A DNA stretch of 64,000 nt, from NCBI GenBank assembly GCA_964604875.1, contig CAZSAC010000001.1, forward strand, positions 75,884 through 139,883, in the 5' to 3' direction. A program made the position numbers and the translations under genes. This document shows, one piece after another, positions 35,043 to 43,732 of the stretch (its first letter is position 1; each line of letters begins with the position of its first letter). Source of the stretch: JAVVSR01 sp964604875. Lineage in GTDB: Bacteria; Bacillota; Clostridia; Christensenellales; CAG-917. The notes under the pieces are model-generated. The model was not told the origin of the DNA. It made no database searches and saw only the letters and a program-made list of their open reading frames with translations.

Positions 35043-36347
35043 TTAAAACTTTCTATTATCTATTATACGTTTTGCTTTGCCTTCGCTCCTGGGTATGGAG
35101 TGTGGCGAAACGATAGTGATTTTTGCTGATATGCCCAACATAGATTGCATTTCGTGCGAAATACGGTTTTTCAAACTTTCCAGCTTCCTGACTTCGTCGG
35201 AAAAAGCCGCGTCGTTTAGCTCGACTTGAATTTCCATAGTATCCAAGGAACCCTCGCGGTTTAAGATGATTTGATAATGAGGGCCGATTGCTCCGCCGAT
35301 ATTAAGCAATACCGTCTCAATTTGCGACGGGAATACGTTTACGCCGCGGATAATGAGCATATCGTCACTTCTGCCTTCGATTCTCGTCATACGAACAAGC
35401 GTACGTCCGCATTTACATGTCGAATAGTCCAAAGAACAAATATCGCGAGTTCTGTACCTTATCAGCGGAATACATTCTTTTGTTAAGGTTGTAAACACCA
35501 ATTCACCTTTTTCGCCTGCCTTGACGGGCTCTAAGGTTTCGGGGTTTATAATTTCGGGATAGAAAAAATCCTCGTATATGTGCTTGCCGTTTTGCTCAAC
35601 GCATTCCATAGAGACGCCGGGACCGCTGATTTCGGACAAACCGTATATGTCATACGCCTTAATTTTAAGCCTTTTTTGGATTTCCTCACGCATTGCTTCT
35701 GACCAAGGTTCTGCGCCGAATATGCCTATTTTTAAGCCTAAATCCTCGGGCTTTAAGCCTGCCTTTTCGATTTCCTCGGCAAGATATATCGCATAGGACG
35801 GCGTACAGGCAATAACGTTTGACACAAAATCTTTCAAAAGCATAATTTGGCGCATTGTGTTTCCGCTAGACACGGGAACAACCGTCGCGCCAAGCTTTTC
35901 AATGCCGTAATGTATGCCGAGACCGCCCGTAAACAAGCCGTATCCGTACGCTACGTGCACTAACGAATTTTCGTCAACGCCCGCTGAAGCTAAGGCGCGC
36001 GCGCAACACTCAGACCAAGCCTCAATATCATTTTTTGTGTAACCGACAACAGTCAGTTTTCCCGTTGTACCGCTCGACGCGTGCAATCTGACAACGTTTT
36101 TTCTCTCGCACCCAAACAGACCAAACGGATAATTTGCTCGTAAATCAGTTTTTACCGTAAACGGGAGTTTGGCTATATCGGAAATAGAATTTATATCAGA
36201 GGGTTTTACTTTTGCCGCGTCCATCTTAGCGCGATAGTATGGCACGTTATTATATACGCGCTCAATTTGCTTTTTCAGCCTATCGCTTTGCAACGCCGTC
36301 ATTTCGTCACGGCTCATTGTTTCGATTTTTTCGTTAAAATATTTCAT
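35043..36347 (-). CDS. paaK: Phenylacetate-CoA ligase family protein (copy 1)
   Basis: A 434-residue AMP-forming acyl-CoA ligase of the PaaK type. The ATP loop is ASSGTTGKLTVVGYT (about 90-104), with YDIYGLSEISGPG (about 232), RYRTRD (about 302) and the C-terminal lysine region IPRSEGKAKRI. It joins aryl acids to CoA or, in reverse, might yield ATP. It directly abuts iorB and is near iorA and a second paaK copy, pointing to aryl-pyruvate catabolism. The GGXR motif (TRIEGRSDDMLIIRGVNVFPSQ) is intact. Confidence 0.92.
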   Translation of the reverse strand: MKYFNEKIETMSRDEMTALQSDRLKKQIERVYNNVPYYRAKMDAAKVKPSDINSISDIAKLPFTVKTDLRANYPFGLFGCERKNVVRLHASSGTTGKLTVVGYTKNDIEAWSECCARALASAGVDENSLVHVAYGYGLFTGGLGIHYGIEKLGATVVPVSSGNTMRQIMLLKDFVSNVIACTPSYAIYLAEEIEKAGLKPEDLGLKIGIFGAEPWSEAMREEIQKRLKIKAYDIYGLSEISGPGVSMECVEQNGKHIYEDFFYPEIINPETLEPVKAGEKGELVFTTLTKECIPLIRYRTRDICSLDYSTCKCGRTLVRMTRIEGRSDDMLIIRGVNVFPSQIETVLLNIGGAIGPHYQIILNREGSLDTMEIQVELNDAAFSDEVRKLESLKNRISHEMQSMLGISAKITIVSPHSIPRSEGKAKRIIDNRKF

Positions 36348-36935
36348 TTATTTTGTATAATTAAAGCCTAATTTTAACGCCGATAAATTTATATCGACCA
36401 GTTTTGCAGAAACTGTCATTTTCAAAGCTTTTTCAATATCCTCAAACGCCAGCCCCAGTTGCTTAGCCATAACACCAAGCATAATTGTGTTTACGGTTTT
36501 GATATTTCCAACCGCTTTTGCCAAATCCAGCGCGTCAACCGCAATCACGTTTTTGCCCTCGTTTTTCATTGTATTTAATATATTATCGGGATATTCCCTT
36601 GCGCCAATAATAACGGGCATCGGCAATATCTTTTGCGTATTTACAATAATCGTTCCGCCATCTTTTAAAAAGTGACGCGCTCTAAAGGCCTCAAGCTGTT
36701 CAAAACATAAAACTATATCGGCGGTTCCCTCGCTGATAATCGGGCTGAATACCTTATCCGATAGGCGCGCGTGCGTAACCACGCTTCCGCCTCGCTGAGC
36801 CATACCGTGAACCTCGCTCAGTTTGCAATCCAAGCCCAAAACCTCGGCTAAGCTGCCAATAATTCTGCTTGCAAGCAAGGTACCCTGTCCGCCAACGCCA
36901 ACGATTAAAACGTTTATATCCTTTCTATTTTCCAT
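36348..36935 (-). CDS. iorB: Indolepyruvate:ferredoxin oxidoreductase beta subunit
   Basis: A 195-residue gamma-type subunit of the 2-oxoacid:ferredoxin oxidoreductase superfamily. It has VLIVGVGGQGTLLASRIIG near the start and SEVHGMAQRGGSVVTHARL (about 42), which are typical of IorB. With IorA it oxidatively decarboxylates aryl pyruvates to aryl-acetyl-CoA and reduces ferredoxin. The start is taken at ATG 36935, with AGGAG ten bases upstream; an ATG three codons earlier sits too close. The gene starts two bases after the iorA stop. Confidence 0.93.
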   Translation of the reverse strand: MENRKDINVLIVGVGGQGTLLASRIIGSLAEVLGLDCKLSEVHGMAQRGGSVVTHARLSDKVFSPIISEGTADIVLCFEQLEAFRARHFLKDGGTIIVNTQKILPMPVIIGAREYPDNILNTMKNEGKNVIAVDALDLAKAVGNIKTVNTIMLGVMAKQLGLAFEDIEKALKMTVSAKLVDINLSALKLGFNYTK

Positions 36936-36936
36936 A

Positions 36937-38664
36937 TTAAACATTCTCCTGTAGCTTGCCTATTGCGTCGAACTTGCACAGATTTTGGCAAAGTCCGCAT
37001 CCCACGCATTGCTCGGCGCGGATTTCCACAGATTTGTCTGCTTTTTTCAATATGGCGGGACAACCGATTTTTAAACAAGCGCCACATTTTTTGCAATCGG
37101 AAGCAGTATACGGCGTGGCGTTCAGTTTGATAAGCAAGGCGCAAGGACGTTTGGCTATAACAACTGCTACCTCATCCGCCTCACAGGCGTCCTTAATCGC
37201 CTTTTCGCAAGCGTTTAAATCGTATGCGTCAACAACGCTTATGTGCTTAACTCCCGCCGTTTTGACAACGTCTACAAGGTCAAGCTGATAGGTTGCTTCG
37301 TTTTTTAAAGTTTTTCCGGTGGCGGGGTGGTTTTGATGCCCCGTCATACCCGTTGTCGAGTTATCTAAAATCAAAAGCGTGAGCGCGCTTTTATTATAAA
37401 CTGCGTTAACAAGCCCTGTCATTCCGCTATGGACAAAGGTGCTGTCCCCAATTACCGCAACAACATTTTTGGTGTTTTCACGTCCTAAGGCTTTTTCCAT
37501 TCCGTGCGCCATACCAATGCTTGCGCCCATACAAATTACGGTATCAACAGCGCTGAGAGGCGGTTGCGCGCCTAAAGTATAGCAACCTATGTCTGCGCAG
37601 ACGGTATATTTATTTTTGTTTAACAAATAGAATAAACCTCTATGCGGACAACCGGCGCACATAACAGGAGGACGAACAGGCATAGACGTATCTGCAACAG
37701 TAGGAGTTGCCCCTAAAACCTTTTCTTTGATTTTGGAAACGGAAAGCTCGCCTTGAATTCCAAAAAGTGATTTACCTTCGCATTTCACACCGTTTGCTTT
37801 CAATTCTCTTTCAATAATAGGCTCTAGCTCCTCCGCTACGATAAGCCTATCCACTTTTTTGAAAAATTCAATCAAGCTTTGAATCGGCAAGGGATAAACC
37901 ATACCGACTTTAAATACCGAGGCGTTTGGCAACGCTTCTTTGACGTATTCGTAAACGATACCGCTGCAAATTATACCTAGGTCGGAAGATAAAATCTCCT
38001 CTCTGTTTATCGCAAAATTTTCACAATCTTTTGCCAAGCGTTGTTCTCTTTTTTCAACGGCAAGGTGTCTGATTTTTGCGGTGGACGGCATCAAGGTATA
38101 TTTGGTTATATCCTTCGAATAAGGCTTTATTGCAACGCTTTCTCGGTCGGAAAGCTCAACATAGCTTTGACTGTGCGCCAAACGTGTGGTAGTGCGGATA
38201 AAAACGGGCGTGTCATATTTTTCCGATAACTCAAACGCAAGCTTTGTAAAATCCTTAGCTTCCTGACTATCGGCTGGCTCAAGCATAGGCACGTGAGAGC
38301 TCATCGCATAATAACGGCTGTCCTGCTCGTTTTGAGAGCTGTGCATTGCGGGGTCGTCGGCAACTACGATAACAAAACCGCCGTTTACGCCTGCATAAGC
38401 AGTTGAAAACAACGGGTCCGCCGCCACGTTTAATCCGACGTGCTTCATACACGCCATACATCTTGCGCCGGCAACAGACGCGCCGTACGCCACTTCCATA
38501 GCAACCTTTTCATTGGGCGACCACTCTGCATAGATGTCGTCGTATGTAGCGATACATTCCGTGATTTCCGTAGAAGGTGTGCCCGGATACGCCGCAACTA
38601 CTGTTACGCCTGCCTCGTAAGCGCCTCTTGCAATGGATTGGTTTCCTAGTAGTAATTTTTTCAT
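36937..38664 (-). CDS. iorA: Indolepyruvate:ferredoxin oxidoreductase alpha subunit
   Basis: A 575-residue thiamine-diphosphate subunit. The N-terminal pyrimidine-binding part has GAYEAGVTVVAAYPGTPSTEI. The TPP-binding part has CAGCPHRG (about 338) and GDSTFVHSGMTGLVNAVYN (about 404). The C-terminal ferredoxin domain carries two Cys clusters: CKKCGACLKIGCP and CVGCGLCQNLC. It oxidises indole-, phenyl- or hydroxyphenyl-pyruvate with CoA. It overlaps into the iorB ribosome site, so the two subunits are co-translated. Confidence 0.95.
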   Translation of the reverse strand: MKKLLLGNQSIARGAYEAGVTVVAAYPGTPSTEITECIATYDDIYAEWSPNEKVAMEVAYGASVAGARCMACMKHVGLNVAADPLFSTAYAGVNGGFVIVVADDPAMHSSQNEQDSRYYAMSSHVPMLEPADSQEAKDFTKLAFELSEKYDTPVFIRTTTRLAHSQSYVELSDRESVAIKPYSKDITKYTLMPSTAKIRHLAVEKREQRLAKDCENFAINREEILSSDLGIICSGIVYEYVKEALPNASVFKVGMVYPLPIQSLIEFFKKVDRLIVAEELEPIIERELKANGVKCEGKSLFGIQGELSVSKIKEKVLGATPTVADTSMPVRPPVMCAGCPHRGLFYLLNKNKYTVCADIGCYTLGAQPPLSAVDTVICMGASIGMAHGMEKALGRENTKNVVAVIGDSTFVHSGMTGLVNAVYNKSALTLLILDNSTTGMTGHQNHPATGKTLKNEATYQLDLVDVVKTAGVKHISVVDAYDLNACEKAIKDACEADEVAVVIAKRPCALLIKLNATPYTASDCKKCGACLKIGCPAILKKADKSVEIRAEQCVGCGLCQNLCKFDAIGKLQENV

Positions 38665-38685
38665 AAATATCCTTATATAAAAATT

Positions 38686-39975
38686 TTATCGCAAATCTGT
38701 AACACGTTTTTCTTTTCCTTCAGCGCGTTTAAGCGTCAACGGCTCAACAAGTTTTACTTTTGCATCAATTTGCAAAACGACTTTTAAATTATGTTTTACC
38801 TTGGCAACAACGGCTTGAAGATTTTTATAATCCTCAATAAGGCGCGCGTCGGCAACCTCAACGGCTACCTCCAAAATATCCATATGTCCCTCACGTGTGA
38901 CGGTGATATGATATTGATTTCCGATTTCGGGCATTTCAAGCAATACGCTTTCAATTTGAGACGGGAATACGTTGACGCCACGGATTTTCAGCATATCATC
39001 GCTTCTGCCTTTAATTCTGTCCATTCTTCTTAAGGTGCGTCCGCACTTGCAAGGCTCGGCAATAATGCGTGTTACGTCTTTGGTGCGATACCTTAATACG
39101 GGCATACCCTCTTTGGTAAGCGTTGTTAAAACCAACTCGCCCCACTCGCCGTCGGCAAGAGGCTCTAAGGTTGAACTGCTGATGATTTCGGGATAGAAGT
39201 GGTCTTCATTTATATGCATACCTGCTTTTTCCAAGCACTCGCCCGATACGCCGGGTCCGATTATTTCAGATAGTCCATAGTTATCCGTCGGGAAAACGCC
39301 TAGCTGCGCCCTTAACTCATTATGCATTTCTTTGGTAGAGGCTTCGCTTCCAAATAGCCCCCACTTCAGTTTAAAGTCTTCTTTAACGTAGCCAAGCTTA
39401 TTCATAATTTCGGCGATATGTAACGCGTACGACGGTGTGGAAACCAAACCCGTAACGCCCAAGTCTTTTAAAAGCATAACTTGACGCTCGGTGTTTCCGC
39501 TTGAAGCGGGGATAACCGTTGCGCCAACCTTTTCCAGCCCCTGATGCAAGCCCAACGCGCCCGTAAATAAGCCGTAACCGAAACATACTTGAACAATATC
39601 CTTCTTTGTTACGCCCGCCATAGTAATCAAACGAGCCATGCACTCCGACCACATATCCAAGTCGTTTTTGGTGTATATTACCACCGTGGGCTTTCCGCTT
39701 GTACCGCTTGACGCGTGAACTCGAACTATATCGTCCAACGAAACCGCAGAAAGTCCGTAAGGATAGTTGTCTCTTAAGTCGCTTTTGACAGTATAAGGAA
39801 TCTTTCTTATATCGTCTAAGGATTTTATATCCGACGGTTTTAGTCCGATGCTGTCGAATTTGTTCCTATAAAAAGGCACGCGTTCATAAGCGTAGCGGAC
39901 GATGTTTTGCAAGCGGTCTAATTGTAGAGCCTGCATTTCTTTTCTTTCCATTGTTTCGATTTTCTGATTAAACAT
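38686..39975 (-). CDS. paaK: Phenylacetate-CoA ligase family protein (copy 2)
   Basis: A 429-residue paralogue of the ligase at 35043-36347. The start is ATG 39975 (MFNQKIETMERKEMQ), with AGAGGAAA upstream; the longer open frame upstream is not family sequence. Motifs: HASSGTSGKPTVVIYT (about 87), YGLSEIIGPG (about 230), RYRTKDV, and RIKGRSDDMLKIRGVNVF. It begins the minus-strand paaK-iorA-iorB-paaK-ACT unit. Two different ligases around one oxidoreductase suggest different acyl substrates. Confidence 0.92.
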   Translation of the reverse strand: MFNQKIETMERKEMQALQLDRLQNIVRYAYERVPFYRNKFDSIGLKPSDIKSLDDIRKIPYTVKSDLRDNYPYGLSAVSLDDIVRVHASSGTSGKPTVVIYTKNDLDMWSECMARLITMAGVTKKDIVQVCFGYGLFTGALGLHQGLEKVGATVIPASSGNTERQVMLLKDLGVTGLVSTPSYALHIAEIMNKLGYVKEDFKLKWGLFGSEASTKEMHNELRAQLGVFPTDNYGLSEIIGPGVSGECLEKAGMHINEDHFYPEIISSSTLEPLADGEWGELVLTTLTKEGMPVLRYRTKDVTRIIAEPCKCGRTLRRMDRIKGRSDDMLKIRGVNVFPSQIESVLLEMPEIGNQYHITVTREGHMDILEVAVEVADARLIEDYKNLQAVVAKVKHNLKVVLQIDAKVKLVEPLTLKRAEGKEKRVTDLR

Positions 39976-40083
39976 TACATTTCCTCTAAGTAATAAATAA
40001 ATATAAATAAAATAATAACACAACATTTTTTTTAGTTCAAGTAAATTGCCGATGTATTTTTTATATTTGTTTGGACATTTTAT

Positions 40084-40113
40084 TTTACAATATGACATCA
40101 AATGAGGTATAAT
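40084..40113 (+). promoter_or_regulatory. Promoter of the CofE-like gene
   Basis: TTTACA (40084-40089), 18-base spacer, TATAAT (40108-40113), 28 bases before the start codon. Confidence 0.6.
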
Positions 40114-40141
40114 AAGTTGAAAAAATTTTTTGGAGGGTACT

Positions 40142-41326
40142 ATGGCAACACTAGGCACCATCTCACGAGGGGTACGCGCGCCGATAATAAAAAAAGGTGA
40201 CGATATTGCAAAAATCGCCGTTGACTGTCTTTTAGCAGCGGCGTCAGACAGCGAAACAGGCTTTAAAATTCAGGATAAAGACGTTCTGGCAATTACGGAG
40301 GCGGTAGTAGGCAGAAGCCAAGGCAACTATGCAACAGTTGCTCAAATTGCAAAAGACGTCAAACAAAAAACCGGCGGAGGAACGGTAGGCTTGATTTTTC
40401 CAATTTTGTCACGCAATAGGTTTTCGTTGTTGCTGAAAGGTATCGCGCAAGGCGTTGACAAATTGATAATTATGCTTTCTTATCCCAGCGATGAGGTCGG
40501 CAATCATTTAATGAATATTGATATGCTTGACGAGAAAGGTGTAAACCCGTATTCCGACATTTTAGACGAAAAGAAGATTTATGAAATATTTGGGGAAATT
40601 AAGCACCCCTTTACAGGCATAGATTACGTCCAATTATATAAAACGATGGCGGGTGAAAACACCGAAATTATTTTGGCAAATCACGCAACCGATATTTTAA
40701 AGTATACAGACGTTGTGATAAACGCTGATATTCACACACGTTTCCGCACAAAACGTCTTTTACAAAACGCAGGCGCAAAGAAAGTTATCTCCCTACACGA
40801 GATACTAAACGAAAGCGTCGACGGTAGCGGTTATAACCCCGAATTCGGCATTTTGGGAAGCAATCTTGCAACAGATAACAGCGTAAAACTTTTCCCCAAA
40901 GATTGCCAACCTATTGTAGAAAAAATCCAATCAATGATAAAAGAAAAGACCGGCAAAACCATTGAAGTTATGGTTTACGGCGACGGCGCGTTTAAAGACC
41001 CAGTCGGACAAATTTGGGAGCTTGCCGACCCCGTTGTTTCCCCTGCTTTTACGTCGGGCTTAGTTGGTACGCCAAATGAATTGAAGCTTAAATATCTGGC
41101 GGATAACTCTATCGGAGATTTAAGCGGAGCTGATGCCGATAAGGCGATTAAAGAAATGATAAAGGCAAAGCCTCACGACCTTTTCGCCTCGCAAGCCTCG
41201 CAAGGCACAACCCCAAGACGCTTGACAGACTTACTCGGTTCTTTGAGCGACTTGACAAGCGGTAGCGGTGATAAAGGCACTCCGTTTATTTACATTCAAA
41301 ACTATTTTACAAATTTTGCCGATTAG
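40142..41326 (+). CDS. Coenzyme F420-0:L-glutamate ligase-like protein
   Basis: A 394-residue protein. The N-terminal half (APIIKKGDDIAKIAVDCLL, KDVLAITEAVVGRSQGNY) resembles the CofE domain, which in F420 makers adds glutamate with GTP. Later parts include IFPILSRNRFSLLLKGIAQG, LHEILNESVDGSGYNPEFGILGSN and YGDGAFKDPVGQIWELADP. It starts at ATG 40142 with GGAGGG. Clostridia generally lack F420, and no other F420 gene is here. The true substrate is probably a different acid, so the function is open. Confidence 0.7.
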   Translation: MATLGTISRGVRAPIIKKGDDIAKIAVDCLLAAASDSETGFKIQDKDVLAITEAVVGRSQGNYATVAQIAKDVKQKTGGGTVGLIFPILSRNRFSLLLKGIAQGVDKLIIMLSYPSDEVGNHLMNIDMLDEKGVNPYSDILDEKKIYEIFGEIKHPFTGIDYVQLYKTMAGENTEIILANHATDILKYTDVVINADIHTRFRTKRLLQNAGAKKVISLHEILNESVDGSGYNPEFGILGSNLATDNSVKLFPKDCQPIVEKIQSMIKEKTGKTIEVMVYGDGAFKDPVGQIWELADPVVSPAFTSGLVGTPNELKLKYLADNSIGDLSGADADKAIKEMIKAKPHDLFASQASQGTTPRRLTDLLGSLSDLTSGSGDKGTPFIYIQNYFTNFAD

Positions 41327-41366
41327 TTTTATCGCCTCTTTGGTAGATTTAATTTTTTGCAATATT

Positions 41367-41395
41367 AAAGCGGACTCCATTTTGAGCCCGCTTTT
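41367..41395 (+). terminator. Intrinsic terminator of the CofE-like gene
   Basis: Stem AAAGCGG-CTC / GAG-CCGCTTT with one mismatch and a T5 run on the plus strand, about 40 bases after the stop. It also separates the gene from the convergent aconitase-like gene. Confidence 0.75.
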
Positions 41396-41419
41396 TGATT
41401 TAGTCTGTAAAATTTCAAT

Positions 41420-43678
41420 TTATTTTTGCTTTTCGGATTTATAAAAATTGATTAGGCAACCCGATAATATAATCTTCTTTTCGTCGGGCGTTAAGACGTC
41501 CAACTTAAATATTGCGTCCAAAGGTTCGTCGTGACGGATAACCTTTGCTTTAAATTCCAATTCGTCATTTTGCAGTTTATCTTTTATGTTGGGAATAATT
41601 ATTACGTCATCGTTTGAAAAAACAAAGCCTGTAACAAACGGAATCATTCCCCAGTTTATAACATTGCTTCTATATCGCTTTGTGGCGTACTCAACCGCAA
41701 AGTTTGCCACTCCGCCTAAAACCCTTTGACAGGACGCGGCTTGTTCACGCGCGCTTCCGTCACCCGGGCGTGTTGCATAAATCGCGCTACCTATCAGCGT
41801 TGTACCCGATAAATCCAAACCGCTGATATACAAGGCTTTTGCATATTCCTCGGGCATAACGCCCTCTTTCAATTTTTGCGCCGAAGCCTTAATATCTTTT
41901 GCCTTCTTGACATAATCGGGGCATTTTCGGGAAAGCGTAAACTCGGCAAGCTTCATAGGATTACTGCGGTACGACGACGTTTCTCCGCTTGGGATAAGCT
42001 CGTCTGTTGTCGTCACGGAATCATTTATAACTGCGGCAAGCTTTATAATCAGGTTGTCAGACAGCTCTTCCTGCGACGGCCAATCTGCAATATTTGGACC
42101 ATATACAATTTTTTCTGCTTTGTTTGCATTTTTATAACCGTTATAAACACGGCTTTCATATACCTTTGCGTCATAAGCAAACTCGGGGACAAAATCATCA
42201 TAGTCAACATCTGTCGCGCTTGTCAAAATGCCTTTATTTTTGGCGGTCGCCGCAATAGAGCGCGCGTCCATTAACGCTACCGAGGCAATTTGTCCGCCGG
42301 ACGGCTTACTGCCTTCACGGCTTTCAAAGTTTCTTGTGGTGTGACGAATACTTAATCCGTTGTTACACGGAACGTCGCCCGCTCCAAAACAAGGACCGCA
42401 AAAAGCGGGTTTAATGACCGCGCCTGCCTCAACTAAAGAGGTTAAGGCGTTTTTCTTCATTAAATCCAAATATATAGGTTGGCTGGACGGGTAAACGTTA
42501 AGCGAAAATGCGCCGTTTCCGATAGGCGAGGTTTCAACAATCTTTGAAGCGGTATATATATTATCGAACGTGCCGCCGGCGCAGCCTGCAATAACGCCTT
42601 GACTTACTTGAATTTTGCCGTCGATAATTTTGTCTGTCAATTTAAAGTTTATCCGAGGATTGTTTAACAGTTTTTTACCGTCTTCTTCAACCTTTGACAA
42701 AATATCATATGGATTTGCAATAACGTCGCTTAGCTTATATACGTTGCTCGGGTGGAAAGGCAAGGCAATCATTGGTTCAATCTTATCCAAATCCACAACG
42801 ATTGCGCCGTCGTAATATGCAAATTCGTTTGGTTTAAGCTCAACATAATCATTGGCGCGCCCGAGGTTTTTCAAATAAGCTTGAGTGCGTTCATCCGTTG
42901 CCCAGATACTAGACAGACAGGCAGTTTCCGTTGTCATAACGTCAATGCCGTTTCTAAATTCCATCGGTAAGTTTTCGATACCGTCGCCGACAAACTCCAA
43001 AACTTTATTCTTGACGAAACCGTTTTTAAAGACTTCACCGATTATCGCAAGCGCAACGTCTTGAGGACCAACACCCTTTTTAACCTTGCCATTTAAAACA
43101 ACGGCGATAATCTCGGGATACGTGATGTCGTAGGTTTTGGATAGAAGCTGCTTAACAAGCTCGGGTCCGCCCTCTCCAATAGCCATAGTGCCGATTGCGC
43201 CGTATCGCGTGTGGCTGTCGCTTCCGAGAATCATTTTCCCTGCGCCGGCCAAATTTTCACGCATATAGGTGTGAATTACCGCCAAATTTGCCGGAACGTA
43301 AATACCGCCGTAATGCTTTGCCGCCGACAACCCGAATAAATGGTCGTCCTCGTTTATCGTACCGCCAACTGCGCAAAGCGAATTGTGGCAATTTGTCAAA
43401 ATGTAAGGTATCGGAAAGGTATCCAACCCTGAAGCTTTTGCGGTTTGAATAATACCGACATACGTTATATCGTGAGACGCAAGCGCGTCAAATTTTATGC
43501 GCAAGCCTTTTTTTGGCGCGACGTCCCCTAAATTATGTTTGCTTAATATAGAATAGGAAATCGTCCCTTTATACGCGTTGGAAAAGTCGTGTCCTTGTTC
43601 GGCAACAGCCTGCGCTTGAACTGCGTCCAGCAAGCAATTCTTATAAAAATATACGCCGTTTTTAATAATCTCTATCAT
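41420..43678 (-). CDS. Aconitase-superfamily hydratase (YbhJ type)
   Basis: A 752-residue aconitase/IPM-isomerase homologue close in length to E. coli YbhJ. LGSDSHTRYGAIGTMAIGEGG lies at about 156-176, and the three cluster cysteines are in IAGCAGGTFD (about 366) and FCGPCFGAG (about 427). A swivel domain follows, with TLIGSAIYATRPGDGSAREQAASCQRVLGG in two parts around 640-670, including the Ser/Arg active-site loop. It should isomerise or hydrate a citrate-like acid through a [4Fe-4S] cluster. The substrate is not assured, since no citrate synthase or isocitrate dehydrogenase is nearby. Confidence 0.85.
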   Translation of the reverse strand: MIEIIKNGVYFYKNCLLDAVQAQAVAEQGHDFSNAYKGTISYSILSKHNLGDVAPKKGLRIKFDALASHDITYVGIIQTAKASGLDTFPIPYILTNCHNSLCAVGGTINEDDHLFGLSAAKHYGGIYVPANLAVIHTYMRENLAGAGKMILGSDSHTRYGAIGTMAIGEGGPELVKQLLSKTYDITYPEIIAVVLNGKVKKGVGPQDVALAIIGEVFKNGFVKNKVLEFVGDGIENLPMEFRNGIDVMTTETACLSSIWATDERTQAYLKNLGRANDYVELKPNEFAYYDGAIVVDLDKIEPMIALPFHPSNVYKLSDVIANPYDILSKVEEDGKKLLNNPRINFKLTDKIIDGKIQVSQGVIAGCAGGTFDNIYTASKIVETSPIGNGAFSLNVYPSSQPIYLDLMKKNALTSLVEAGAVIKPAFCGPCFGAGDVPCNNGLSIRHTTRNFESREGSKPSGGQIASVALMDARSIAATAKNKGILTSATDVDYDDFVPEFAYDAKVYESRVYNGYKNANKAEKIVYGPNIADWPSQEELSDNLIIKLAAVINDSVTTTDELIPSGETSSYRSNPMKLAEFTLSRKCPDYVKKAKDIKASAQKLKEGVMPEEYAKALYISGLDLSGTTLIGSAIYATRPGDGSAREQAASCQRVLGGVANFAVEYATKRYRSNVINWGMIPFVTGFVFSNDDVIIIPNIKDKLQNDELEFKAKVIRHDEPLDAIFKLDVLTPDEKKIILSGCLINFYKSEKQK

Positions 43679-43732
43679 AACTCACCTTTTGTATTTTTAG
43701 ATATTATATATGAAAATGTGGTTTTTAGCAAC

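Noticed and set aside
38686..40161. Longer 491-codon version of the second phenylacetate-CoA ligase
   Set aside because: The first 62 residues are not family sequence, and a good ribosome site precedes ATG 39975.
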